Assembly: GCA_015680685.1 (NCBI GenBank)
Contig: MNCI01003377.1
Location: 631,425 to 695,424 of the forward strand
Length of the DNA: 64,000 nt
Origin: Gnetum montanum
Taxonomy: Eukaryota; Streptophyta; Gnetopsida; Gnetales; Gnetaceae
Reading direction: 5' to 3'
Shown piece by piece: positions 12,431 through 22,835 of the stretch. The notes under the pieces are model-generated. The model did not search any database. It was given only the letters and a program-made list of their open reading frames with translations, and was not told the origin of the DNA. A program made the translations under genes and the position numbers. The stretch's first letter is position 1; every line of letters begins with the position of its first letter.

Positions 12431-15400
12431 GGTGATCATTTGGTATTGCCAACATTGGTGACCTCTGGGTCTTGTGACCTTGGGAAGTCACAGGATCAAA
12501 GGTGTTCTTCAAACAAGGTTTAGATGCTTGTTGGTCTCTGGCAATACGATAATTCAAATACCTCCAAATAAACTCAAAAGTTATGAAATGTACTAGATGT
12601 GAGTATGTGTTTTTGCTATTGTGAATGTTGAAATGGTTGGGTTGTGTATAAAATTATAATAAGCTATCATAAAAGAGATTTGGCTAACTCTATCAAATAG
12701 TTTTTACAGATTCCTATTTTGTTCAATCATTTAGTCTATATGATTCCTATAGTAAACTACTTGTAACAAATAAAATTTTTCAAAAACATTTGAGCACAAT
12801 TCTTCCAATCTACTCCTAATTTCCCCTAGAGAGAAAGTTCCACAAGAAAACTAGAAATAGAGTGAGATTCAATGGACTTAGAAAGAGAAAAAGAAGAAAG
12901 CAGATTTATGTAAAATCTCAAATATTTAAGCAAGATAAATTGACATAGGAAAAAATTTGCATTAAAGCTATTCCTATTCAATATAACTATGAATTGTCCA
13001 AACCCTTTGAGCACAACAAGCAATTTCACAAAGACAATCTTCTTATACTAGCAAAAATCTCTATGTAAACGACAAAGTCCAAGTCTCTATTTTGGCTAGT
13101 TAATAGTTGTCAAAGATTGCATTCAATAGAGCCTTCAAAAAATTTGACAATTTCAAGATTGGAATACCAAGGCAATACACTTTAAAATAATGAAGCTATT
13201 TTAGTCATCTCAAGATATCAAAGACTTTCCGAGATCCTTTATGCTCAAAATAGACAATTTCGTTAAGACATTACTATTAAATTACTCTTGAGGCTTTTCA
13301 ACAACATAAGCTCTTTTATGGCCAATATTAATAGAAATATAATATTGCATAAAAACAAAGCAATAAAAGAAACTTAGGAAAAATCCCAAAATTAAATGCC
13401 AAGCACAATACTATCTAAACATTAGCTAAGTAACTAAAACAAAATGGAAAGTAATGGACTCATAGGATTAAAACAAAGTAGCCAAATCGATGTCTTAAGC
13501 AAGACATCTTACAAGTAATTTTCAATTGTCTTTTTCTCCCAATATCTTCCAATGTGTCCTAAAATCTATCCTTAAAGCCCTTTTTATAGTGACTTTAAGG
13601 TAGTTGCAATCATCATGAAAAGTTCAAGTGGGTAACAAATATCTAAGGAATTAATTTATAACCACCATAAGAAGTTGTAACTTCTATGAGAATTTTAAGC
13701 CATGGTTGGCAAGTGTCTCATGAAAAATCACAAATATCAGGGGAACATAGTTATAAATTCTTATGGAAGTTATAACTATTATGGAAAATCTTCAATTCCA
13801 AAAAAATAAAATTATATTTATCCAATGTTCATAAATCCTTCCTTCTTAGACCATAAACCCTTACCCTTTTACATGTTTAAAAGCTTGACAATTTTTAATT
13901 TACAAAATATCATTATTAAGGTTGCATAGCCTTAATACTTTATACATCAGCAAGTTTGCATAAGATGTGTGAACATTTGAAGGGGTGTATAGGTCCTATG
14001 GCCATCTTGCCACACATAGTGCCACTTTATTCTTGGGTTAAGGAAAAAATGCTACCATTTGCCATTGATTTCCATTTCTTTGCTAATACTTGCTAATGTT
14101 TCTAGGTCCTTTGCCATTGGAGTCTTTCCCATTTTTGAAGTCGATGATTCTGAACTCCTCAGCAACCATAGGTGTTTCAAGATCCTTCATCGCTATCACT
14201 ACAGCATCATCCACTACCATGTGCTTCCATCACTAGTAGAGTTGAAGAGTAAGGAGCAATTATGGTGAAAGCTAGAACCCTATGTGAACATTCCAGAGCA
14301 GAGATTCATTGATTGTAGAAATCATCCACCATTTTTGAACCATGATGAACATCATCAGAGTAGCAGTGTTGGAGAAAAATTATACTCATTATCACTTCTT
14401 TAATTTTTTTGTAGCTTTTTCAATTCTTTGTTTCCTTGGTTCTTCTCCAATATTATTTTTTGCATGTGGTCATTTTGATTCCTATGGTTTAATTTAGCAG
14501 TATGAGAAATTTTAAATGAAGTATGATCAGAGGGTAAAGGGCATTTCTGTTGTAGGATTCCTTCCATTTCCATGTGATGTTTAGCCCCTTTCAATATTTC
14601 TTAGTGCCTTTTTACTTCATTACACCAAGACCTAATAATAATTGGTTGATGTTATAGGTTTAGGGTGAGAGCAATGTAGTTGAATTTTGAAGCCTTAATA
14701 GACACAAAATTGGCAATTATGTTTTGTGGGTCTATCTCTTTGTTGTTTTGTTTTGTTTGTTTTCTTTTTTATGAATGTAGATGGAAACCTCTATGCACTG
14801 GTTCATTTGCCATGACTTCCACATTGAATTGGATTGCGTTTTGCAATTGCTTCATGTAGTAGAATAGGATCAAGAAGCCATGGATGCATTCAACCCCTTC
14901 AATGAACCCTCTATTAGGTGACATTTTCACTTCCTTGAGGTCTTTGTTTAGAAAACTTTGGATAAATACAACAGTCTTCACAAAAACTTGTTGCAAGATA
15001 ACAAATTTGAATTACTACAACTGTAAATTTTAATTAACTACTTGTTGTTCTTAGAGAGTTATTTTGATTTTATTTAATAAATATCCTTCTTGCCCTTTCT
15101 ACAGATTTGTTGTTTTTCTTCTTCTATTGCATATGAAACCAAAGTCACTGTTTCATCCCCATTGTTTTTTTTTTTTGGAAATGAAAAGAAATAAAGCTTC
15201 TGTGATTTATTTTCTCTACAATAGGGATTGATATTGTAGAAAATAATTGTAGATAAAACAAGCATTTTTATTTTTCCCTTTTGTATTTTCTACAATTGTA
15301 ACATCTTCTGAAGGCTCAAGTATAGATGTTACTAAGCCATCTTGATTATTCTTAGTGAATTTAAGAGTATAGTCTAAAATTTGATGTAGAAATTGGGTAC

Positions 15401-17339
15401 AACTAATGATACTATCAACTAGTTATTCCTCTCATTAAAGCAAATAATAAGGGAAATAATTCTTTTAACAAACACTCCTTTTTGGAAAGCCTTGTTTTGA
15501 TAATTATTTAACCAAATTCAACAAATGGTATTATGGACTTGACTCTTTTTTTTAAAAAACTTTCATAACTTGACCTTTTTTTTTGGAAATTGTTGCCTTG
15601 AGGAAACTATAAATTCTATCCTTTATCATTATCTTGATTGACAATTTGGGTAGAAGATATTAGTCAAGACATTGCCATATCAGAAATGGTGGCATCATTT
15701 CTGAATCATAGTCTATAATTTTACCTCTATCCTCATATGTATCATTTCTACACCATAGAGTAAAAGGAACCAGTTAACCTTTATCTCATTAGAAATATTG
15801 GAATTACCAAGCATTACATTTTCCATAACCATGGTAATGGTAATAGAAATTAATTGCTTTCCTTTAGCTTTCTTCAATAACTCATAATGAATTAAATTGG
15901 GCAAATTTAATTCCCAACATTATCTGCTCCATCAAATCGTAGAAATGTAATAACATTTCTTACCTCCCCTTTTTGCACTTTAGTTGAGAAACATAGACTT
16001 TATTGCAAACTTTTCTTTTTACATAGAAAAAAAAATATTTTTTGAGGAAGAATTTTATCAAAATTAAGGTTTGATGAAAATAAAACCTCACTTCTAAGAA
16101 AACTTAGTAAACTATACAAACACAATCTCATACAACTATTCTATAGGTAGAAAAAGAATAGTTAAAGTACCTCTTTTAGGGATTCTCATATCATGAATTT
16201 TCATAGGAAATTTTAGGTGTGATGAATGCTCTTCTTTCCTTTTCTTTCCTAGTTGAAGTCTTAACTTGGTCTTCACCTTTGTCTTCAAAAACTATCTTTA
16301 TTTCCTTTGCATTCAACTCCTTGACTATTGATTTTTAAGGTTCTCCCAAACTAGTTACTTTTGTGTCTTGAGGCATAAAAGCCTCTCCCCAAGAATCATA
16401 TTTATTAGACTCTTCTTGGTATTCAGCTTGAGTGTTGCATTCATGGAAGCTACCCCAAACATTGGAATGTATGGAGAGTCTACTAGTGAGAAATATAAAC
16501 TCAGCTGAAAGCCAAAGTAAGCAAGGGTTTTCACTAGATGCTCCATGGGTGGTTTTCTTATAATAGGCTCTCAATACAAGCTTTGGATAACATCCCGTAA
16601 CATATAGAATAAAAGGCCTTCTTATTTCCCTCTCTCCAAGAACCATCTTTCTACCTCACACTTAAACACTTTACTTACCTTTTCACTTAAACCTTGAATT
16701 AAAAAATGATGCATTTCCAATCAATGCACATCTCCTTGTATAGTGTAAGGTGAGTTTAAAATTCCAATCAATTCTACTAACCAACTTTGCCACTTACCCA
16801 AAATTTATTTAATTTTCATCATCATACTATTGGCTAATTCAAATTACACTATTTGGTTGTTAAAATTAGATCACCACTAAGTAGTTATCTAACCATCACT
16901 CCCACTTACACACGTGACAAGTAATGATTATTTGAGATAATATGAATTAAATAATTTAACTAACACTTTAAATTAAATATTATTTAAACTAGCACTCTAA
17001 CATATACATATTTTAATAATACTATATAGACTTATCACAGCATATGTATAGGATATATACGTTATGGTTAAATATTATATAAGTCTATATCTATTATTTG
17101 TTATATATATTACCACTTGGCATATATATATAAAAGTTTAGTATGTAATACTATGTATACTAAATATTATATATTACTATATTATATACATATATTAATA
17201 TATATATATATATTCAAGTTGTGGGAAGTTGTCCAAAATAATGTTTTATGTGTAAAACATTATACAAAAATTGCAACTCTATCCTATCTAGCGTTGATAA
17301 CTTGTACATGTATTCCAATAATTTTTTCTTGATTTAAAA
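12431..17339. other. Unassigned AT-rich sequence between D3 and F
   Basis: Almost 5 kb without a supported gene. It begins with TGATCATTTGG after the D3 break, which could be an LTR end of an inserted element, but no partner end was found. Short minus-strand open frames at 14769-14996 and 16335-16646 have unremarkable composition and no family I recognise. They lie 3' of the F integrase in F's own orientation and could be decayed 3' sequence of F. The part from 16900 to 17330 is strongly AT-rich with TATATA runs. Confidence 0.45.
16960..17215. repeat. AT-rich low-complexity tract
   Basis: Dense TATATA and AATATTA runs, for example at 17098-17135 and 17180-17212. Such tracts are common in plant intergenic DNA; no function is implied. 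Confidence 0.75.
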
Positions 17340-17389
17340 TGGACTAGTCCATATGACTGAAAACTTATTTGGCTTTTTCATATTCCATA

Positions 17390-18480
17390 ATAATCAAGAT
17401 CACCAACCTTAAAATTTCTTTTTAGAGCCTTTCTATCGAACCACCTTTTAACTTGAGAAACATTCTTTAGTAAATTATCTTTAGCTCTATACATTCCAGC
17501 TTCTCTTTTGATGAGCAAGGTCATAAAGCTTCTATTTTTATTAGTTTTATCACTATATTTTTACACAAAATATGAGGCCAAACTTATAATGTTGTTTGTA
17601 ATTCTAGCAGGTAAATTATAGACCAAGTTATAAGATGGTGTTTCAATAGGCTTCTTAAATCTGATACGGTTGATCCATATTGCAGAGTGTAATTAATTGA
17701 TCCAATTTCTTGGATTCCCATCCATCGACTTCTTAATGTAGAAAATAAGCTTTTTATTTGTAGATTCAGCTAAGCCATTCCCTTGAGGATAATAATTTGA
17801 AGAAGAAAATAGAAAGATGGGATATTTTGATGTTCATGTTATAAATTATTCAGATTAAAAAGCGGGTCCATTATCAGATATCAACACATCAAGTAGACCA
17901 AAGTAACTTAGAATCTAATCTTCCAAGAACTTAATCACATTTGATGTTGAACTCTTTCTTAGAGTCTTTGCTTCATACCATTTGGTAAAGTAATTAGTAG
18001 CTATGATAATAAACTTATGTCCATCTCTCAAAGGAGTAATTGTACCAATAAAATCTAAGCCCCATTACTGAAATGGTCTATTCATAATTCCTAGTTTTAA
18101 GAGAGCTCTAGCCTTTTTGATCTTTGATCCATGAATTTGAAATTTGTAACGTCTTTGAATTTTCAAACTAATATCTTGATACATACTAGGACAATAAAAA
18201 TAATAATGAAGTATATGTTGCATTTTGAACTTAGGAGATTTATAAAACAAATTAGAATGATCATGGAATTATTCTAAGATATGACCAATTTGATCATTAT
18301 GAACACATTCCAATAAAACCCCTCTAAAATCATTTCTATATAAGATTTAATCTTTAATCACAAATTTATTTGCTCTTTTGAAGAAATATCTCTTTTGACT
18401 TGCAATTAAATTACTCGGAACCTTTGATGTATCAAGGAATTATAGAATTTCATCATACCAGTTTTCCTCATGAGTCTTAA
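17390..18480 (-). pseudogene. F integrase remnant
   Basis: Integrase would insert the cDNA. Visible in order on the minus strand: a piece with RRYKFQIHGSK, then the core FQ-WGLDFIGTITPL (first Asp) and IIIATNYFTKWYEA. Next is LLDVLISDNGPAF (second Asp), then SSSNYYPQGNGLAES (catalytic Glu). The C-terminal part has VKRWFDRKALKRNFKVGD. Several stops and a few frameshifts break the frame; the catalytic D, D and E can all be read. Confidence 0.82.
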
Positions 18481-18718
18481 GCACACATAGTTCATCATCT
18501 CTAGTCATTAACTTGGATAATCTGATTCCTTTAGAATTTTTGCATATTTTCAATGAAAATATGAAACCTTGAAGCTTTATGAGCCACTTTCTTCTTTTCA
18601 ATCCAATTTCATTTTAAGCTAAGAATTGTTTGACCACAGCTTCTATTAGCATAATATGAACTAATGAGCTTTCCAAATAATATTTGAAATGCTAAAGTGC
18701 TTTAATGACTGCAAATAA

Positions 18719-19100
18719 CTATTTCTCAAAGTCGAAATAATTTAGCTTTGAACCTTTCAATTGATACCCAAAAAATCCAATCGGTTCATCTTGAACTTCA
18801 TCTCTTTGAGTTAAAATAGCAACAACTAAATCATTTAAAGAAGAATCATATAACCAGAAATCTTCTTTCAATATCAATTTTACCAAGCAAGTAGCTTCTT
18901 GAATAGCCTTTTTGATTTCTTCTAAGGCTCTTTCTAATTTTGGTATTTTCTCTACTAGGACATCTTTCTTTAGCATACACATCAAAGGTTTAGTAATTTT
19001 AGTGAATCTAGGGATAAATTTCTTATCAAAATTTATTTGTCCAAAGAAAGATCTAAGAGGCTTTTTACTTCTAGGATGCTTGATATTTTGTACTGCTTGA
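18719..19100 (-). pseudogene. F RT connection and native RNase H remnant
   Basis: The open stretch 18985-18719 reads LERALEEIKKAIQEATCLV, then FWLYDSSLNDLVVAILTQRD (the DxS-type start of the RNase H fold) and GFFGYQLKGSKLNYFDFEK. This matches the typical gypsy sequence following RT. Upstream, at about 19000-19100, is the LRSFFGQINF-like end of the RT connection. Confidence 0.75.
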
Positions 19101-19163
19101 ATTTGGGAGTTATTTATAATAATTCCTTCTTGATAGATTACATGACCTGGTAAACTTCCAGAT

Positions 19164-19810
19164 TTAACCTTTTCTTAGGATTAATAACATACTATATTCA
19201 TGACATCTATTAAAAACTTGTTGGAGATTATCTACATGATCTTCCTTCCTTTTTGAAAAGATGGTAATATCATCTAAATAAACCACAAAAAACTTGCCTA
19301 TTAAACCTTTCAAGGCTAAATCCATTGCTCTTTGAAAAGTATCTTTAGCATTTGACAACCCAAATGGCATTCTTTGGTAAGTGAAATTTTCCCATTTGGT
19401 GATAAATGCTACTTTATATTTGTCATCCTTATCTGCCATGATTTGATTATAGCCTGAAAAACCATCTTGGAAAGAATATACTTGACAACCTAATACTTTA
19501 ATTAATATTTCATCAATTCTAGGAAGTGGATATTTATGTTTTTCTGAGGCTTCATTCAAATTCCTAAAACTATACAAAGCCTAATATCATCTTTCTTCTT
19601 TCTTACTGGAATAAGGTTAGTGAGCCATGTCGAATATTGGACTGGATATATAATTTGGGCTTGCAATAATGTCTTTATCTCATCTTCCATAGCTGGCTCA
19701 AATGATGGATTAAATTTCTTTTATTTTTGTTTAATTGTCTTACAATCATCTATCAAAGGAATTTTATATGTCATCACATCTTGTCTAAAAGTTTTAAGAT
19801 CATCATAAGA
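19164..19810 (-). pseudogene. F reverse transcriptase remnant
   Basis: Copies element RNA into DNA. The 137-codon open stretch 19577-19164 has NLNEASEKHKYPLPRIDEIL, QDGFSGYNQI, QRMPFGLSNAKDTFQRAMD and the active-site box VVYLDDITIFSK (YLDD). The N-terminal part (19580-19810) continues with EDEIKTLLQAQIIYP and LIPVRKKKDD, interrupted by two stops. It is a well-preserved RT core compared with the rest of F. Confidence 0.88.
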
Positions 19811-20100
19811 CTAAGAAATTTTTTTCAAATTATTAATCAGAAGTAATAATAAATTTTTCTTGAAGACTGAATCCTTTTCCTTTGTGACATTTAACATCTT
19901 TAGTATCTCAATAGATCCAAAATTCACTACTTCATAACCTTGATCATCTAGATTTTGTATGTCTTTTCCAATAAGCAAATTTTTGCTAAACTTATGTTCA
20001 TAATCAATCACCTTTTTGGGAATAGAATTTATCTTAAAGATTGATGCTATTTTAGGTATGATTTGACTTTTGAGTTCTTATTTATTCCTTAAGAATCTAA
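19811..20100 (-). pseudogene. F linker upstream of RT
   Basis: A 66-codon open stretch (20011-19811) that precedes the RT in frame order. It has the features FSKNLLIGKDIQNLDD and GYEVVNFGSIE. Comparable short linkers precede RT in plant gypsy elements; no domain is recognised. Confidence 0.5.
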
Positions 20101-20159
20101 GAAATTAATCATCATCTTCAAATACTTGTAAATGCTTTATGTTATCTACTGTTGATGGT

Positions 20160-20620
20160 TGATGTTCATTCTCGATTGTTAAACCTTCATAACTTTCTAT
20201 TTTTTTCACATATAATGTTGAAGCTACTTTTGCTAAGTCATTTGTTATATAATTATCCTTCCTACCTATATGTCCAACATTTTGTAGACAAGCTATTTTA
20301 AGGTCACAAAAATGAGCTTTTTACCACATAATTACCTTTAATCTATTCACAAGCTAATCTTAAGTCTCCTTTAATGGTGATTACCTTAATTTATTTTTCA
20401 AATTCTATTTTAGTTCCAATACTTAGAGCTTCATATTTAGCCTTGTTATTCATATAATAAAACGATAGATGAATTGCTTTGAATATTTTTAGGGAATCAT
20501 CTTTTACTAGAACTATTCCAGCTCCTACACCTTTGGAGTTACAAGAACCATCAAAGTATAGCTTCCATTTTCTATCATCTTAGGACTCTTCTTTCTCAAA
20601 GTTATCAAATTCTTAAAGTG
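20160..20620 (-). pseudogene. F additional RNase H-like domain placed before RT
   Basis: The minus strand reads WKLYFDGSCNSKGVGAGIVL, then FKAIHLSFYYMNNKAKYEAL and IKVITIKGDLRLA. This is the pattern of the second (archaeal-type) RNase H of Tat elements: YFDGS, N-KAEYEAL and GDS-L, with GDS changed to GDL. In A and E2 this domain follows the native RNase H. Here it lies on the amino-terminal side of RT. Either the order is genuinely different or F was rearranged. Frame is lost after about 20330. Confidence 0.7.
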
Positions 20621-20985
20621 TGCAAATTTTGGTTTCAAAAGTTCTTATTTCAATGACTTTATTCTTCCCATTAGAAGTAATGTTTTCATTCATCAAAGGT
20701 TCACTATGAAACACCACTAATTTTGGCCTAACACTTTGAAACAAGAACAAATCAAGCCCTTTCAAGCATTCAGGAGGCAAAATTTGACTAAGGCATGAAA
20801 CTCAAGTCCAGGTTGCTCAAGCCAACTTGATCACACTGTTAAGCTAGCTTGCCCTCAACATGAGCAGCTCCAACAGTTTCAAAATCAAATAAAAAGTGAT
20901 CCAAATCTGAGGGTGCAAGCCATCCTCAAGAGCTGCTGATGTCCACTCCAAGTCTCAGCATTTAGGAGTCCAAATTTCAAGCCAG
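20621..20985. other. Spacer between F coding and its tandem array
   Basis: No open frame. It contains the start of the repeat-like text (CCAACTTGATCACACTG and similar near 20830) and merges into the array. Confidence 0.4.
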
Positions 20986-20989
20986 ACTA

Positions 20990-22250
20990 CACAGTTTTTG
21001 TAGGTCACGTTGGTTAGTCATGCTAGGCGTGACCACAGGGTGACCAACTCTGGGAGCCCCAAAACTGAGGCAAAATGACTTGATTTCAAGGTTGCAAGTC
21101 ATTCTAAGGGTTCACTATTGATAACTATGGGTCCCAGCCTTCAAACATTCCAGATTTCAGCTCAAAATTGCAAGTTTTTGAGGTCACACTGCAGGCCATA
21201 CTGTAGGTCACGTTGGGCAATCATGCTAGGCATGACCACAGCGTGACCAACTTTTAGAGCCTCAAAACTGAGCCAAAATGACTTGATTTCAAGGGTGCAA
21301 GTCATTCTCAGGGTCCACTATTGATAACTATGGGTCCTAGCCTTCAAAAATTTTAGATTTCAGCTCAAAATTGCAAGTTTTTGAGGTCACACTGCAGGTC
21401 ATACTGTAGGTCACGTTGGGCAATCATGCTAGGCATGACCACAGCATGACCAACTTTTAGAGCCTTAAAACCAAGTCAAAATGACTTGATTTCAAGAGTG
21501 TAAGTCATCCTTAGGGTCCACTATTGATAACTATGGGTCCTAGCCTTAAAAAATTTTAGATTTTAGCTCAAAATTGCAAGTTTTTGAGGTCACACTGTAG
21601 GTCATACTGCAGGTCACGTTGGGCAGTCATGCTAGGCGTGACCAACTTTTAGAGCCTTAAAACCAAGTCAAAATGACTTGATTTCAAGAGTGTAAGTCAT
21701 CCTTAGGGTCCACTATTGATAACTATGGGTCCTAGCATTTAGAAATTCCATATTTTGGCTCAACATTACAAGTTTTTAAGGTCACACTGCAGGTCACGTT
21801 GGGTAGTCATGCTGGGCGTGACCACAGCATGACCAACTTTTAGAGCCCCAAAACTAAGTCAAAATGACTTGATTTCAAGGGTGCAATTCATCCTTAGGGT
21901 TCACTATTGACAACTATGGGTCCCAGCCTTTAGAAATTCCAGATTTTAGCTCAAAATTGCAAGTTTTTGAGGTCACACTGCGGGTCACATTGAAGGTCAC
22001 GCTGTAGGTCATGCTGAGCATGACCACAGCGCGACCTACCCAAAACTGCTCCAAATCAGACATATCCAAGCTCAAATTTCTAGATCCAGATCACACACAT
22101 AGGTAGGTAGTAGTTGTACTTAAAAATAGGCTTCAAAAATTTCAAATTTGGTGTCAAAAATTACGTTTTCTTTCTACCTCATGCTTAGGTCACGCTGAGG
22201 TCATGCCCAGTGTGACTGTGGCATGACTGCCAGTCACGCTTGCACAAAGA
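20990..22250. repeat. F array: about six ~200-bp tandem units with GGTCAC/GTGACC dyads
   Basis: Units start near 21002, 21206, 21408, 21605, 21790 and 21975. Each has a dyad of the type GGTCACGTTGGGCA..GGCGTGACC, then ACCAACTTTTAGAGCC, AAAATGACTTGATTTCAAG, a TCCACTATTGATAACTATGG block and GCTCAAAATTGCAAGTTTTT. Adjacent units are mostly well conserved. The array lies just upstream of the F pol (minus strand), the position held by the arrays of A and E2. Confidence 0.9.
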
Positions 22251-22284
22251 TACTTCAAATGCATGCTGAAGACATGTGGAAGCC

Positions 22285-22400
22285 CAGACAACTCACGTTG
22301 GAAGCCTTGGTCAAACAGAGANAAGGCATCTCTGTTTGACCAAGGCTTCCAACGTGAGTTGTNCCTTGGTCAAACAGAGATGCCTCGAACAACCTCAAAT
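22285..22400. other. Inverted duplication bounded by two single N bases
   Basis: ACAACTCACGTTGGAAGCC..AACAGAGA precedes an N at 22322. The reverse complement of the same ~40 bases follows up to an N at 22363, and then CCTTGGTCAAACAGAGATG repeats again. This is the pattern of an assembly join or gap-filling artefact, not of a natural hairpin. Confidence 0.75.
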
Positions 22401-22835
22401 AGACATCTCGACATCCTAGAGCAGTTGGTCCATGGTCAAGTGAGCGGGGGTCAAATTTCTCTTGTTGTACATTTCATTGTAAATCCACATGTGTGGGCAT
22501 GTCAGGCCCTCATAATTAAATTGAATGTACTTTCATGAGCTTGAATAACCCATAAATTGTAAAATGCAATGTACCTGGTCAAGAATGTAGCTTGCTGACA
22601 CACATCCAACTCGTGCACAAATGTCCAACACACATCTAACTCTCGCCAACACGCATCCAACCCAAGAACAACTGTTCATTGGACACATGTCACCAGATCT
22701 GCTTTCCTCTCGTCTCCTAGCCATTGATTTCATTCTTGAATTCTGTGCCCGAGCTTGGCCCAACCCTATAAATACCCTATTAATTCACATAAATCGCCCG
22801 AGGGGGGGGGGGGGGGGCAATTGAGAGACATTGAC
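22401..22835 (+). repeat. LTR-like fragment with TATA box and poly-G run
   Basis: This stretch differs from its surroundings in base composition. It carries CCCTATAAATACCC, a good plant TATA box, at about 22764-22777. It also has two imperfect copies of ACACACATCCAACTC-type words (22600-22665) and a G run at 22803-22817. It ends near 22835, where gene B similarity begins. It may be an LTR piece of an unidentified plus-strand element. Confidence 0.45.
22767..22774 (+). promoter_or_regulatory. Candidate TATA box
   Basis: TATAAATA inside CCCTATAAATACCC, a close match to plant core promoters. No downstream gene on this strand is identified. Confidence 0.4.

Larger units (their letters stand above)
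17340..20620 (-). mobile_element. Element F: Ty3/gypsy pol remnant
   Basis: On the minus strand, from high to low coordinates: a second-type RNase H domain, a linker, reverse transcriptase, the end of the native RNase H, and integrase. It is a different gypsy subfamily from element A, since the RT sequence is clearly distinct. LTRs were not identified. On its upstream side (20990-22250) lies a 200-bp tandem array with dyads, comparable to those upstream of pol in A and E2. Confidence 0.82.

Noticed and set aside
12431-17339. A host gene in the unassigned 5 kb
   Set aside because: Only short, unrelated open frames were seen, with no conserved splice pattern, domain or copy elsewhere in the window to compare.
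20990-22250. CRISPR-like array of spaced repeats
   Set aside because: The unit is ~200 bp, repeats are contiguous and diverged, and the setting is plant transposon DNA.
22263-22538. 91-codon open frame crossing the N bases
   Set aside because: It contains undetermined residues and runs through an inverted-duplication artefact.
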